From: Flaviflagellibacter deserti
GTDB taxonomy: Bacteria > Pseudomonadota > Alphaproteobacteria > Rhizobiales > Methylopilaceae
Length of the DNA stretch: 64,000 nt
NCBI RefSeq assembly: GCF_042652085.1
Contig: NZ_JBHSJF010000005.1
Span: forward strand, 248,001 to 312,000
Direction of reading: 5' to 3'
This document shows, in pieces, positions 42,336 to 50,159 of this stretch. The notes beneath the pieces were generated by a model. The model did not search any database. It worked only from the letters and a program-made list of their open reading frames with translations, and was not told the origin of the DNA. The position numbers and the translations under genes were made by a program. Numbering within the stretch: the stretch's first letter is position 1; every line of letters begins with the position of its first letter.

Positions 42336-43055
42336 ATGTCCGCACGCCCGTCCAACCGCGCGCCCGACGAAATGCGCCGTGTTTCCCTGGAGCGCGGCGT
42401 CGCCCGTTACGCCGAGGGCTCCTGCCTCGTGAAGTTCGGCGAGACGCACGTCATCGTCACCGCCTCGGTCGAGGAGCGCGCTCCGGCCTGGCTGCGCGGC
42501 TCCGGCAAGGGCTGGGTCACCGCCGAATATTCCATGCTGCCGCGCGCCACCCATGAGCGCACCCGCCGCGAGGTCACCTCCGGCAAGCCGTCCGGCCGCA
42601 CCCAGGAAATCCAGCGCCTGATCGGCCGCTCGCTCCGCTCCGTCGTCGATCTCCGCGCGCTCAACGAGCGCCAGGTCACCGTCGACTGCGACGTCATCCA
42701 GGCCGACGGCGGCACCCGCACCGCCTCGATCACCGGCGCCTGGGTCGCGCTGCACGACTGCTTCCAGTGGATGCTGTCGCGCCAGATGATCCCGGTGAAC
42801 CCGATGAAGGAAAACGTCGCCGCGATCTCGTGCGGCATCTTCGGCGGCGTGCCGGTGCTGGACCTCGACTACGCTGAGGATTCCAAGGCCGAGACCGACG
42901 CCAATTTCGTCATGACCGGCTCCGGCGGCATCGTCGAGGTGCAGGGCACGGCCGAAGGCGCGCCGTTCTCCGAGGACGAGCTGATGGGCATGCTCTCGCT
43001 CGCCAAGCAGGGTGTGGCCAAGCTCGTCGACCTGCAGAAGATGGCGGTCGCGTGA
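42336..43055 (+). CDS. rph: ribonuclease PH
   Basis: A 239-residue phosphorolytic 3' exoribonuclease. SNRAPDEMRRVSLERGVARY, SCLVKFGETHVIVTASVEE and RGSGKGWVTAEYSMLPRATH are standard RNase PH segments. RTQEIQRLIGRSLRSVVDL and TVDCDVIQADGGTRTASIT carry the phosphate-binding and catalytic residues. It trims tRNA 3' ends and forms a hexamer. Its stop overlaps the GTG start of rdgB (GTGA), so rph-rdgB-hemW is one operon. Confidence 0.97.
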   Translation: MSARPSNRAPDEMRRVSLERGVARYAEGSCLVKFGETHVIVTASVEERAPAWLRGSGKGWVTAEYSMLPRATHERTRREVTSGKPSGRTQEIQRLIGRSLRSVVDLRALNERQVTVDCDVIQADGGTRTASITGAWVALHDCFQWMLSRQMIPVNPMKENVAAISCGIFGGVPVLDLDYAEDSKAETDANFVMTGSGGIVEVQGTAEGAPFSEDELMGMLSLAKQGVAKLVDLQKMAVA

Positions 43056-43702
43056 CGAGACTGCTTCCTCCGGGTAGCCGCCTCGTCGTCGCGACGCACA
43101 ATTCGGGCAAGCTCCGGGAATTCCGCGAACTCCTCGCGCCGTTCGATCTCGATCTCGTCTCGGCCGGCGAACTCGGCCTGCCCGAGCCGGACGAGACCGG
43201 TACGACCTATGCCGAGAACGCGCTGATCAAGGCGCAGGCCGCCGCCGATGCGAGCGGCCTTCCAGCGCTCGCCGACGATTCCGGGCTCGCGGTCCAGGCG
43301 CTCTGGGGCGCCCCGGGCATCTTCTCCGCCCGCTGGGCCGGTCCGTCGAAGGACTTCGGCGCCGCCATGCAGCGAATCGAGGACGATCTGCAGACCCGTG
43401 GCGCGATCTCGCCCGAGAAACGCCGTGCCGCCTTCATCGCCGCGCTCTGCCTCGCCCGTCCGGGCGACAAGCCGGTCGAGATCGAAGGATCAGTTGTGGG
43501 CGACCTCGTCTGGCCGCCGCGCGGCACGCAGGGTTTCGGCTATGATCCGGTCTTCCGCCCCGACGGGCACGAGCGGACCTTCGGCGAGATGGACGCGGAC
43601 GAAAAGCATGGCGTCGACTGGCAGGCCCGCACCGGCCTGTCCCACCGCGCCCGTGCCTTCATCGCGCTCGCCGACCGCGTTTTCGGGACGAACGCGCGGT
43701 GA
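43052..43702 (+). CDS. rdgB: non-canonical purine NTP pyrophosphatase
   Basis: A 216-residue HAM1/RdgB protein. VVATHNSGKLREFRELLAP is the N-terminal substrate motif, LPALADDSGLAVQALWGAPG provides the metal-binding aspartates and GTQGFGYDPVFRPDGHERT the nucleotide-binding region. It removes dITP, ITP and XTP from the nucleotide pool. It starts with GTG overlapping the rph stop and ends overlapping the GTG of hemW. Confidence 0.97.
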   Translation: MTRLLPPGSRLVVATHNSGKLREFRELLAPFDLDLVSAGELGLPEPDETGTTYAENALIKAQAAADASGLPALADDSGLAVQALWGAPGIFSARWAGPSKDFGAAMQRIEDDLQTRGAISPEKRRAAFIAALCLARPGDKPVEIEGSVVGDLVWPPRGTQGFGYDPVFRPDGHERTFGEMDADEKHGVDWQARTGLSHRARAFIALADRVFGTNAR

Positions 43703-44850
43703 GCGAGGATCCCGGCTTCGGCGTCTACGTCCACTGGCCTTTCTGCGCCGCCAAATGCCCCTATTGCGACTTCAACTCCCATGTCCGCCACCAGCCGGTC
43801 GATGAGGCGCGCTTCGCCTCAGCCTTCGCCCGCGAGATCGACTATTTCGGTGCGCTGACGCCCCGCCGGACGGTCCGCTCGATCTTCCTCGGCGGCGGCA
43901 CGCCCTCGCTGATGAAGCCGGAGACCGTCGCCTCGATCCTCGATGCGATCGCCAGGACCTGGCCGATGGAGGCGAATGCCGAGATCACGCTTGAGGCGAA
44001 TCCGTCGAGCGTCGAGGCCGGCCGCTTCGCCGGCTATCGCGCCGCCGGCGTCAACCGCGTCTCGCTCGGCGTGCAGAGCTTCGACGACGGCGAGCTGAAG
44101 CGCCTCGGCCGCCTGCACAACGCGGCGGAAGCCTTCGAGGCGATCCGCATCGCCCAGTCGACCTTCGACCGCTCGTCCTTCGACCTGATCTACGCCCGCC
44201 CCGGCCAGACGCCGGAGATGTGGCGGGACGAGCTGACCGCCGCTTTGTCGCGCGCCGGCGAGCATCTGTCGCTCTACCAGCTTACCATCGAGGAAGGCAC
44301 GCCCTACCAGGCGCTCTACGACGCCGGCAAGCTGAAGATGCCCGACGAGGATACCGCGCGGGCGCTGTGGGACGTCACGCAGGAAACCTGCGCCATGGCC
44401 GGAATGCCGGCCTACGAGATCTCCAACCACGCCCGCCCGGGCGCGGAGTCGCGGCACAACCTGCTTTACTGGCGCTCCGGCGAATGGGCCGGCATCGGCC
44501 CCGGCGCGCACTCGCGCATCGACATGATGGATGGCCGCCACGCCTTCTCGACCGAGCTCCAGCCGGAGCACTGGGCCGCGCGCGTGGAGCAGTCCGGCAA
44601 CGGCGTCATCGTCGACGAGACGCTCGATCCGGTCGAGGTTTCCGACGAATATCTCCTGATGGGCCTGCGCCTCAGCGAAGGCATCGACATCGAGCGTTTC
44701 GAGAAGATCGCCGGCTACAGGCTCGACCCGGCGCGCATCCGCGACCTTGAGGAAAACGGCCTGATCAGCCGCCCGGCCCCCGGCCGGATCAATGTGACGC
44801 TGGAAGGCTTCCCTGTTCTCGACGCGGTAGTCGCCGACCTCGCCGCCTAG
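43699..44850 (+). CDS. hemW: radical SAM haem chaperone HemW
   Basis: A 383-residue radical SAM protein. VHWPFCAAKCPYCDFNSH gives the CxxxCxxC cluster ligands. IFLGGGTPSLMKPETVASIL and EITLEANPSSVEAGRF are conserved HemW/HemN-like segments. HemW is now considered a haem-transfer chaperone, although it was long annotated as coproporphyrinogen oxidase-like; it lacks the extra N-terminal part of true HemN. It has a GTG start overlapping rdgB. Its 3' end overlaps the stop of the opposite-strand gene by 4 nt. Confidence 0.92.
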   Translation: MSEDPGFGVYVHWPFCAAKCPYCDFNSHVRHQPVDEARFASAFAREIDYFGALTPRRTVRSIFLGGGTPSLMKPETVASILDAIARTWPMEANAEITLEANPSSVEAGRFAGYRAAGVNRVSLGVQSFDDGELKRLGRLHNAAEAFEAIRIAQSTFDRSSFDLIYARPGQTPEMWRDELTAALSRAGEHLSLYQLTIEEGTPYQALYDAGKLKMPDEDTARALWDVTQETCAMAGMPAYEISNHARPGAESRHNLLYWRSGEWAGIGPGAHSRIDMMDGRHAFSTELQPEHWAARVEQSGNGVIVDETLDPVEVSDEYLLMGLRLSEGIDIERFEKIAGYRLDPARIRDLEENGLISRPAPGRINVTLEGFPVLDAVVADLAA

Positions 44851-46085
44851 AGCCCCGCGACCGAGAAGCTGCCCTGGGCCGGGCTGACGACCTGAGCGCC
44901 GCCCGGCTGGACCTTCATCACCGCAAGCCCGCGATCGTTCAGGCCGGTCGGCTTCAGCCGGAAGATGCCGTCGATGCCCTTGAAGCCGGACGAGGCGGTC
45001 AGCGCCTGCGTGCCCAGGCCCGCGACGCCCTGCGCCTGCGTCAGCGCCGCCGCGAGCAGCACCGCGTCATAGGCGAGCGTCGCGGTGCGCACCGGCGCCT
45101 CGCCGAAGCGCGCCTGGTAGCGCTGCGAGAAGTTTGCCCATCCCGCCGAATCCGGACCGGCATAGAGCCCGCCAGCGAGAGCCGGCGAATTCAGCGTCTG
45201 CGGATCGTCCCACACGCCCGTACCGAGCAAGGTGATGCGCTTCAGATCGACACCGGAAGACTGCAGCATACCCGCAATGGCAGGAGCCTGGTCCGGCACG
45301 AGGATGGCGTCGATGCCCGAAGCCGACTGCGCGATCCGCGACACCGCCGCCTTCATCGCGCCCTGATCGCCGGCCTTGTAGCGCTCGAGCCCGACCACAC
45401 GGCCGCCATTACGCGCCACGGCCTCCTGGAACGCGCCCTCGACAACGCTGCCATAAGCATCCTCCGGCAGGATGGCCGCGAAGGAGCGCTTACCGTTCTT
45501 CACCGAATAGGAGACGATCCGCTCGACGTCCGACTGCGGCAGAAAGCTCAGCAGATAGACGCCGCTCGCGGCAGCGCTGGCATCGGTCGAGAAGGCCAGC
45601 ACCGGAATGTTCGACTGCTTGGCGACCTGCCCTGCTGCCGCGACGCCCTGCGCGAACAATGGCCCGAGGATGATCTGGGCACCCTCGCTCACCGCTTCCT
45701 GCGCAGCCTGGGCCGCACCCTGCGGCGTGCCGAGATCGTCCTTCACCACAAGCTGGAGGCTCGTTCCCTTGAATTCGCTGAGCGCCATCTCGCCGGCGTT
45801 CTTCATCGAGCGCGCCGCCGCGCCCGCGCCGCCGCTGGCCGAGAGCGGCAGGATCAGCACGGCCTTGGCTTGCGCGCCCTGCGTCTGCTGCGGCTGGCCG
45901 CCGTCGATCGCGTCGAGAGGCTGTGAGGTCACCGTTCCGGTCGGCGCGGAGAAGCCGCCGCCAGCCGTTCCTCGGTCGGTTCCGCCGAGGCAGGAGGCAA
46001 GCATAAGCGACACGCAGCCAATCGCCAGGAAGCGCAGGATGGTTCGCGATCGGTGTTCGGCGGGCATCTGGCCTCGCTGGCTCAT
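44847..46085 (-). CDS. penicillin-binding protein activator lipoprotein (LpoA-like)
   Basis: A 412-residue lipoprotein with a periplasmic type I binding fold. The signal sequence contains LMLASC, a lipobox with candidate lipidated Cys. The body has AVLILPLSASGGAGAAARSM, IILGPLFAQGVAAAGQVAKQ and AILPEDAYGSVVEGAFQ, which match PBP activator/Leu-Ile-Val-binding type proteins. In other bacteria LpoA stimulates PBP1A at the outer membrane. The open frame extends 130 codons upstream, but ATG 46085 or 46103 is required to place the signal peptide at the start. It is divergent from rsmI; lpoA and rsmI are also neighbours in E. coli. Confidence 0.85.
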   Translation of the reverse strand: MSQRGQMPAEHRSRTILRFLAIGCVSLMLASCLGGTDRGTAGGGFSAPTGTVTSQPLDAIDGGQPQQTQGAQAKAVLILPLSASGGAGAAARSMKNAGEMALSEFKGTSLQLVVKDDLGTPQGAAQAAQEAVSEGAQIILGPLFAQGVAAAGQVAKQSNIPVLAFSTDASAAASGVYLLSFLPQSDVERIVSYSVKNGKRSFAAILPEDAYGSVVEGAFQEAVARNGGRVVGLERYKAGDQGAMKAAVSRIAQSASGIDAILVPDQAPAIAGMLQSSGVDLKRITLLGTGVWDDPQTLNSPALAGGLYAGPDSAGWANFSQRYQARFGEAPVRTATLAYDAVLLAAALTQAQGVAGLGTQALTASSGFKGIDGIFRLKPTGLNDRGLAVMKVQPGGAQVVSPAQGSFSVAGL

Positions 46086-46199
46086 GTTCGGCGGCAGCGG
46101 CATTTCGCCCGTCTGTCGCGCTCCGAGGCTTCCACGTGCATTGCCGATGCACCAGCCCCATCGTAACGTCTGTGTCCTTGGTAACCGACGGATTCCCTT

Positions 46200-47138
46200 A
46201 TGCCAAGCCTGACCCGGCCGGGTTCCACGGCCAAGGCTGACGAGACGGCGCGCCGACGCGACTATTGGATAGATGGCCAGAAGCTGGAAGCGCCCCGCGC
46301 CGCGCACGGACTTCACATCGTCGCGACTCCAATCGGCAATCTTGGCGACATCACGCTTCGCGCCCTGGCGACGCTTGCGGGGGCCGATGCGATTCTCGCC
46401 GAGGACAGCCGCGTCACCCGCAAGCTCCTGACCCGGTTCGGCATCACAGCGCCGATCCTGCCTTATCACGAGCACAACGCCGCCGAGATGCGCCCCAAAG
46501 TGCTGGCGAGGCTGAAAGAGGGAGCCGCGCTCGCACTGGTCTCCGACGCCGGGACGCCGCTCGTCTCCGATCCGGGCTTCAAGCTGGTCCGCGCGGCCGT
46601 CGAGGAAGGCTATTCGGTCATTCCGATCCCCGGCCCCTCGGCCGTCCTCGCCGGCCTGACCGTCGCAGGCCTGCCCACCGACCGCTTTTTCTTCGAGGGC
46701 TTCCTGCCGCCGAAAAGCGCGGCGCGCCGCACCCGCGCCGCGGAAATCGCGAACGTGCCGTCAACGCTCGTCTTCTTCGAGACAGGTCCGCGCATCGCCG
46801 CGACTCTTGCGGACCTCAATTCTGTCCTCGGCCCGCGACAGGCCGCCGTCGCCCGCGAACTGACGAAGACCTTCGAAGAGGTCCGCCGAGGCACGCTTGC
46901 CGAATTGGCCGAAGCCTATTCCGACGCCGAGCGCCCTCCGAAAGGAGAGATCGTCCTTCTTGTCGGCCCGCCGCCTGAGGAAGAAGCGCCAGCCGGCGAG
47001 ACGCTCGACGACGCGCTCAAGGCCGCCATGGCGACCTCGTCGCTCAAGGACGCGGTCGCCGAGGTCGCCAAGACCAGCGGCGTTCCCCGGCGCGAGGTCT
47101 ACGCCCGTGCACTCGCCTTGTCGGAAGCGCGGAATTGA
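46200..47138 (+). CDS. rsmI: 16S rRNA 2'-O-ribose C1402 methyltransferase
   Basis: A 312-residue SAM-dependent methyltransferase of the tetrapyrrole-methylase fold. LHIVATPIGNLGDITLRA and VLAEDSR-like ILAEDSRVTRKLL are diagnostic. ALVSDAGTPLVSDPGFKLVR and PIPGPSAVLAGLTVAGLP complete the fold, and the C-terminal helix-turn-helix-like domain ends with VPRREVYARALAL. It 2'-O-methylates C1402 of 16S rRNA. Its stop overlaps the TTG start of yraN. Confidence 0.96.
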   Translation: MPSLTRPGSTAKADETARRRDYWIDGQKLEAPRAAHGLHIVATPIGNLGDITLRALATLAGADAILAEDSRVTRKLLTRFGITAPILPYHEHNAAEMRPKVLARLKEGAALALVSDAGTPLVSDPGFKLVRAAVEEGYSVIPIPGPSAVLAGLTVAGLPTDRFFFEGFLPPKSAARRTRAAEIANVPSTLVFFETGPRIAATLADLNSVLGPRQAAVARELTKTFEEVRRGTLAELAEAYSDAERPPKGEIVLLVGPPPEEEAPAGETLDDALKAAMATSSLKDAVAEVAKTSGVPRREVYARALALSEARN

Positions 47139-47521
47139 CCGCGACACGCCATCTTCCTGACCCGGCACGCCGGGCGGCCTATGGCCTCGGCCTGCGTTCG
47201 GAGACGATCGCCGCTCTATTCCTGCGAATGAAGGGTTATCACGTGGTCGCCCGCCGGCACCAGACTCCGGTCGGCGAGATCGACCTCATCGTCCGGCGCG
47301 GCAGGACCGTGGCCTTCGTCGAGGTCAAGGCGCGCCCGACGCTCGATATGGCAGCGGAATCCATCCGCCTTTACCAACAATCGCGTATCGTTCGCGCCGC
47401 CGAGGCCTTCCTCTCGCGCAATCCTCGCTTAAATGGCTATGACCTTCGCTTCGACGCCGTGCTGATCGCGCCCGGCCGCCTGCCCCGCCACCTCCCGGCC
47501 GCGTTCGACGCCGGCCGCTGA
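47135..47521 (+). CDS. YraN/UPF0102 family endonuclease-like protein
   Basis: A 128-residue protein with a TTG start overlapping the rsmI stop. TPVGEIDLIVRRGRTVAFVE and VEVKARPTL carry the D-(x)n-E-x-K core of a PD-(D/E)XK nuclease fold. RAAEAFLSRNPRLNGYDLRF is the family's C-terminal signature. Its cellular role is not established. Placement after rsmI is widely conserved, which supports the call. Confidence 0.9.
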   Translation: MTATRHLPDPARRAAYGLGLRSETIAALFLRMKGYHVVARRHQTPVGEIDLIVRRGRTVAFVEVKARPTLDMAAESIRLYQQSRIVRAAEAFLSRNPRLNGYDLRFDAVLIAPGRLPRHLPAAFDAGR

Positions 47522-47534
47522 CCCGGAAGACCCA

Positions 47535-48482
47535 ATGCCGCTCCGCGTAGCCGTCCAGATGGACCCGATCGACCGCATCAACATCGCGGGCGATTCAACC
47601 TTCGCGCTCCTGCTGGAGGCGCAGAGCCGCGGACACGAGTTGCACTATTACACGCCCGATCGGCTGGCCCTCGTCGGCAAGGACGGTTTCACGACCGCCG
47701 CGCCGCTCAAGGTCCGCGACGAGAAGGGCAATCACTTCGCTCTCGGCGATTTCGAGCGCCATGCGCTGAGCGATTTCGACGTGATCCTGCTCCGCCAGGA
47801 CCCGCCCTTCGACCTCGCCTACATCACGACAACGCACATCCTCGAACGCGCACAGCCGAAGACGCTCGTCGTCAATGACCCGGCCGCCGTCCGCAACGCT
47901 CCCGAAAAGGTCTTCGTCACCGAGTTCCCGGACCTGATGCCGCCGACCTTGATCACCCGCGATCCCGCCGAGATCGCCCGCTTCCGCACCGAACAGGGCG
48001 AGATCGTCATGAAGCCGCTCTACGGCCATGGTGGCGCGGCGGTGTTCAAGGTCGGCCTGACCGACCAGAACTACGGCTCGCTGATCGACATGTTCTCGAC
48101 GACCTGGCGCGAGCCCTGGGTCATCCAGAAATTCCTCCCCGCGGTCTCGAAGGGCGACAAGCGCATCATCATCGTCGACGGCGAGTTTGCCGGTGCCGTG
48201 AACCGCGTGCCGGCAGCCGACGATCTCCGGTCGAACATGGTGCGCGGCGGCCAGGCACAAGCCACGGAACTGACGCCTCGCGAGCGGGAGATCATCGAGC
48301 GTATCGGACCGTCCCTCCGCAAGATGGGCCTGCTCTTCGTCGGCATCGACGTGATCGGCGACTACCTCACCGAGATCAACGTCACCTCGCCGACTGGTTT
48401 GCGTGCGATCCAGCGTGTCGGCGGCCCGAACATCGCGGCGGTGATCTGGGACAAGATCGAGGCTAAGCGCGCTGCGGGCTGA
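47535..48482 (+). CDS. gshB: glutathione synthetase
   Basis: A 315-residue ATP-grasp ligase, joining gamma-glutamylcysteine and glycine. RVAVQMDPIDRINIAGDSTF and VILLRQDPPFDLAYITTTH are prokaryotic GshB N-terminal motifs. IVMKPLYGHGGAAVFKV is an ATP-grasp lysine loop and FVGIDVIGDYLTEINVTSPT gives the metal-binding glutamate/asparagine. It sits 13 nt after yraN and supplies glutathione, the co-substrate of the two GSTs encoded in this window. Confidence 0.96.
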   Translation: MPLRVAVQMDPIDRINIAGDSTFALLLEAQSRGHELHYYTPDRLALVGKDGFTTAAPLKVRDEKGNHFALGDFERHALSDFDVILLRQDPPFDLAYITTTHILERAQPKTLVVNDPAAVRNAPEKVFVTEFPDLMPPTLITRDPAEIARFRTEQGEIVMKPLYGHGGAAVFKVGLTDQNYGSLIDMFSTTWREPWVIQKFLPAVSKGDKRIIIVDGEFAGAVNRVPAADDLRSNMVRGGQAQATELTPREREIIERIGPSLRKMGLLFVGIDVIGDYLTEINVTSPTGLRAIQRVGGPNIAAVIWDKIEAKRAAG

Positions 48483-48562
48483 GATGAATGTTCACTAAAC
48501 GTTCTTGACCGTGACATCGATCTGAGTCAGCCTGCGTCCATCTTCCTTGGGGGAAGCTTTCC

Positions 48563-50092
48563 GTGGTCGCATTCGTCTCCACCGTCGCCTTTGAGGGCAT
48601 CGAGGCAAAGCCTGTCGATGTGCAGGTGCAGATATCCTCGGGGATGCCTGCCTTCCTTGTCGTCGGACTTCCGGACAAGGCGGTGAACGAGGCGAAGGAG
48701 CGCGTCCGTGCAGCCCTCGTCGCGTCCGGCCTGTCGCTGCCTCCCAAGCGCATCATCATCAATCTGGCTCCCGCCGACCTGCCGAAGGAGGGATCGCACT
48801 ACGACCTGCCGATCGCGCTCGGCCTGATGGCCGCGATCGGTGCCCTGCCGTCCGACGGAATCGCCGGGTACACCGTGCTCGGCGAGCTTTCCCTCGACGG
48901 CTCGATTTCCTCCGTCGCGGGCGTCCTGCCCGCCGCGATCGCCGCCAATGCGCGCGGCCATGGCCTGATCTGCCCCAAGGCAGACGGACCGGAAGCAGCC
49001 TGGGCCAGCGCCGACCTCGACATCCTTGCGCCCGTCTCCCTGATCCAGCTCGCGAACCACCTCAAGGGCACGCAGACCCTTTCGCGCCCGCGCCCGGGTC
49101 TGCGCGAACCGACGAGCGACCTGCCGGACCTTCGCGAGGTGAAAGGCCAGGAAAGCGCCAAGCGCGCATTGGAGATCGCCGCCGCCGGCGGGCACAATCT
49201 CATCATGGTCGGCCCGCCCGGATCGGGCAAAAGCATGCTGGCCGCCCGCCTGCCCTCGATCCTGCCGCCGCTCGAACCGCAGGAACTGCTCGAACTGGCG
49301 ATGATCCGCTCGGTCGCGGGCGATCTCGCGGGAGGCGCCCTGTCGGACCGCCGGCCCTTCCGTGCACCGCATCATTCCGCGTCAATGGCCGCGCTGGTCG
49401 GCGGCGGAATCCGACCGCGTCCGGGCGAGATCGCTCTGTCGCATCACGGCGTGCTGTTCCTCGACGAGTTGCCGGAATTCCAGCCGAACGTGCTCGATGC
49501 GCTCCGTCAGCCGATGGAGACCGGCAATGTCGTCGTCGCCCGCGCCAATCACCGGATCACCTATCCGGCCCGCTTCCAGCTGATCGCCGCGATGAACCCG
49601 TGCAAGTGCGGCAAAGCCGGCGAACCGGGTCATGTCTGTGCCCGCGGCGTCCGCTGCGCGCAGGATTATCAGGCACGGCTGTCGGGCCCTCTCCTCGACC
49701 GCATCGATCTCCATCTCGACGTTCCGGCCGTCACCGCCGCCGATCTGCTTCTACCCGCGCCATCGGAAGGAAGCCGGGAGGTCGCCGCGCGCGTCGCCGC
49801 CGCCCGCGCGCTCCAACAGGTGCGGTATCAGGCCATGGGCGCAACGGGTCGTACCAACTCGGCCGTCAGCGCCACTCTCATCGAGGCCGCCGCCGCGCCG
49901 GATTCGGCGGGCATGCGCCTCCTGCGCGACGCGGCCGAGGCGATGAAGCTCTCCGCGCGCGGCTATCACCGGGTGCTGAAGGTCGCCCGCACCATCGCCG
50001 ATCTCGATGGCGAGGAGCGGGTCGGACGCATTCATCTGGCGGAAGCCTTGTCGTACCGGACCCTCGTCGACCGTGTTCCGCTCGCCGCATAG
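48563..50092 (+). CDS. comM: YifB/ComM-family Mg chelatase-like AAA+ ATPase
   Basis: A 509-residue protein. The N-terminal ChlI-like domain has VDVQVQISSGMPAFLVVGLP. The AAA+ module has Walker A GPPGSGKSMLAARLPSIL near residue 218, Walker B LFLDELPEF and a zinc-type cluster MNPCKCGKAG. The C-terminal helical domain is LSARGYHRVLKVARTIADLD. ComM is a hexameric branch-migration helicase in natural transformation in some bacteria. Whether this organism is transformable is unknown. It starts with GTG 48563. Confidence 0.9.
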   Translation: MVAFVSTVAFEGIEAKPVDVQVQISSGMPAFLVVGLPDKAVNEAKERVRAALVASGLSLPPKRIIINLAPADLPKEGSHYDLPIALGLMAAIGALPSDGIAGYTVLGELSLDGSISSVAGVLPAAIAANARGHGLICPKADGPEAAWASADLDILAPVSLIQLANHLKGTQTLSRPRPGLREPTSDLPDLREVKGQESAKRALEIAAAGGHNLIMVGPPGSGKSMLAARLPSILPPLEPQELLELAMIRSVAGDLAGGALSDRRPFRAPHHSASMAALVGGGIRPRPGEIALSHHGVLFLDELPEFQPNVLDALRQPMETGNVVVARANHRITYPARFQLIAAMNPCKCGKAGEPGHVCARGVRCAQDYQARLSGPLLDRIDLHLDVPAVTAADLLLPAPSEGSREVAARVAAARALQQVRYQAMGATGRTNSAVSATLIEAAAAPDSAGMRLLRDAAEAMKLSARGYHRVLKVARTIADLDGEERVGRIHLAEALSYRTLVDRVPLAA

Positions 50093-50159
50093 GGCGCGAA
50101 TCTGTTCGGAAGTCCCTTCCGCCGCTGTATCCGGCGCCGGGGTCTGCTAGCACACGGGG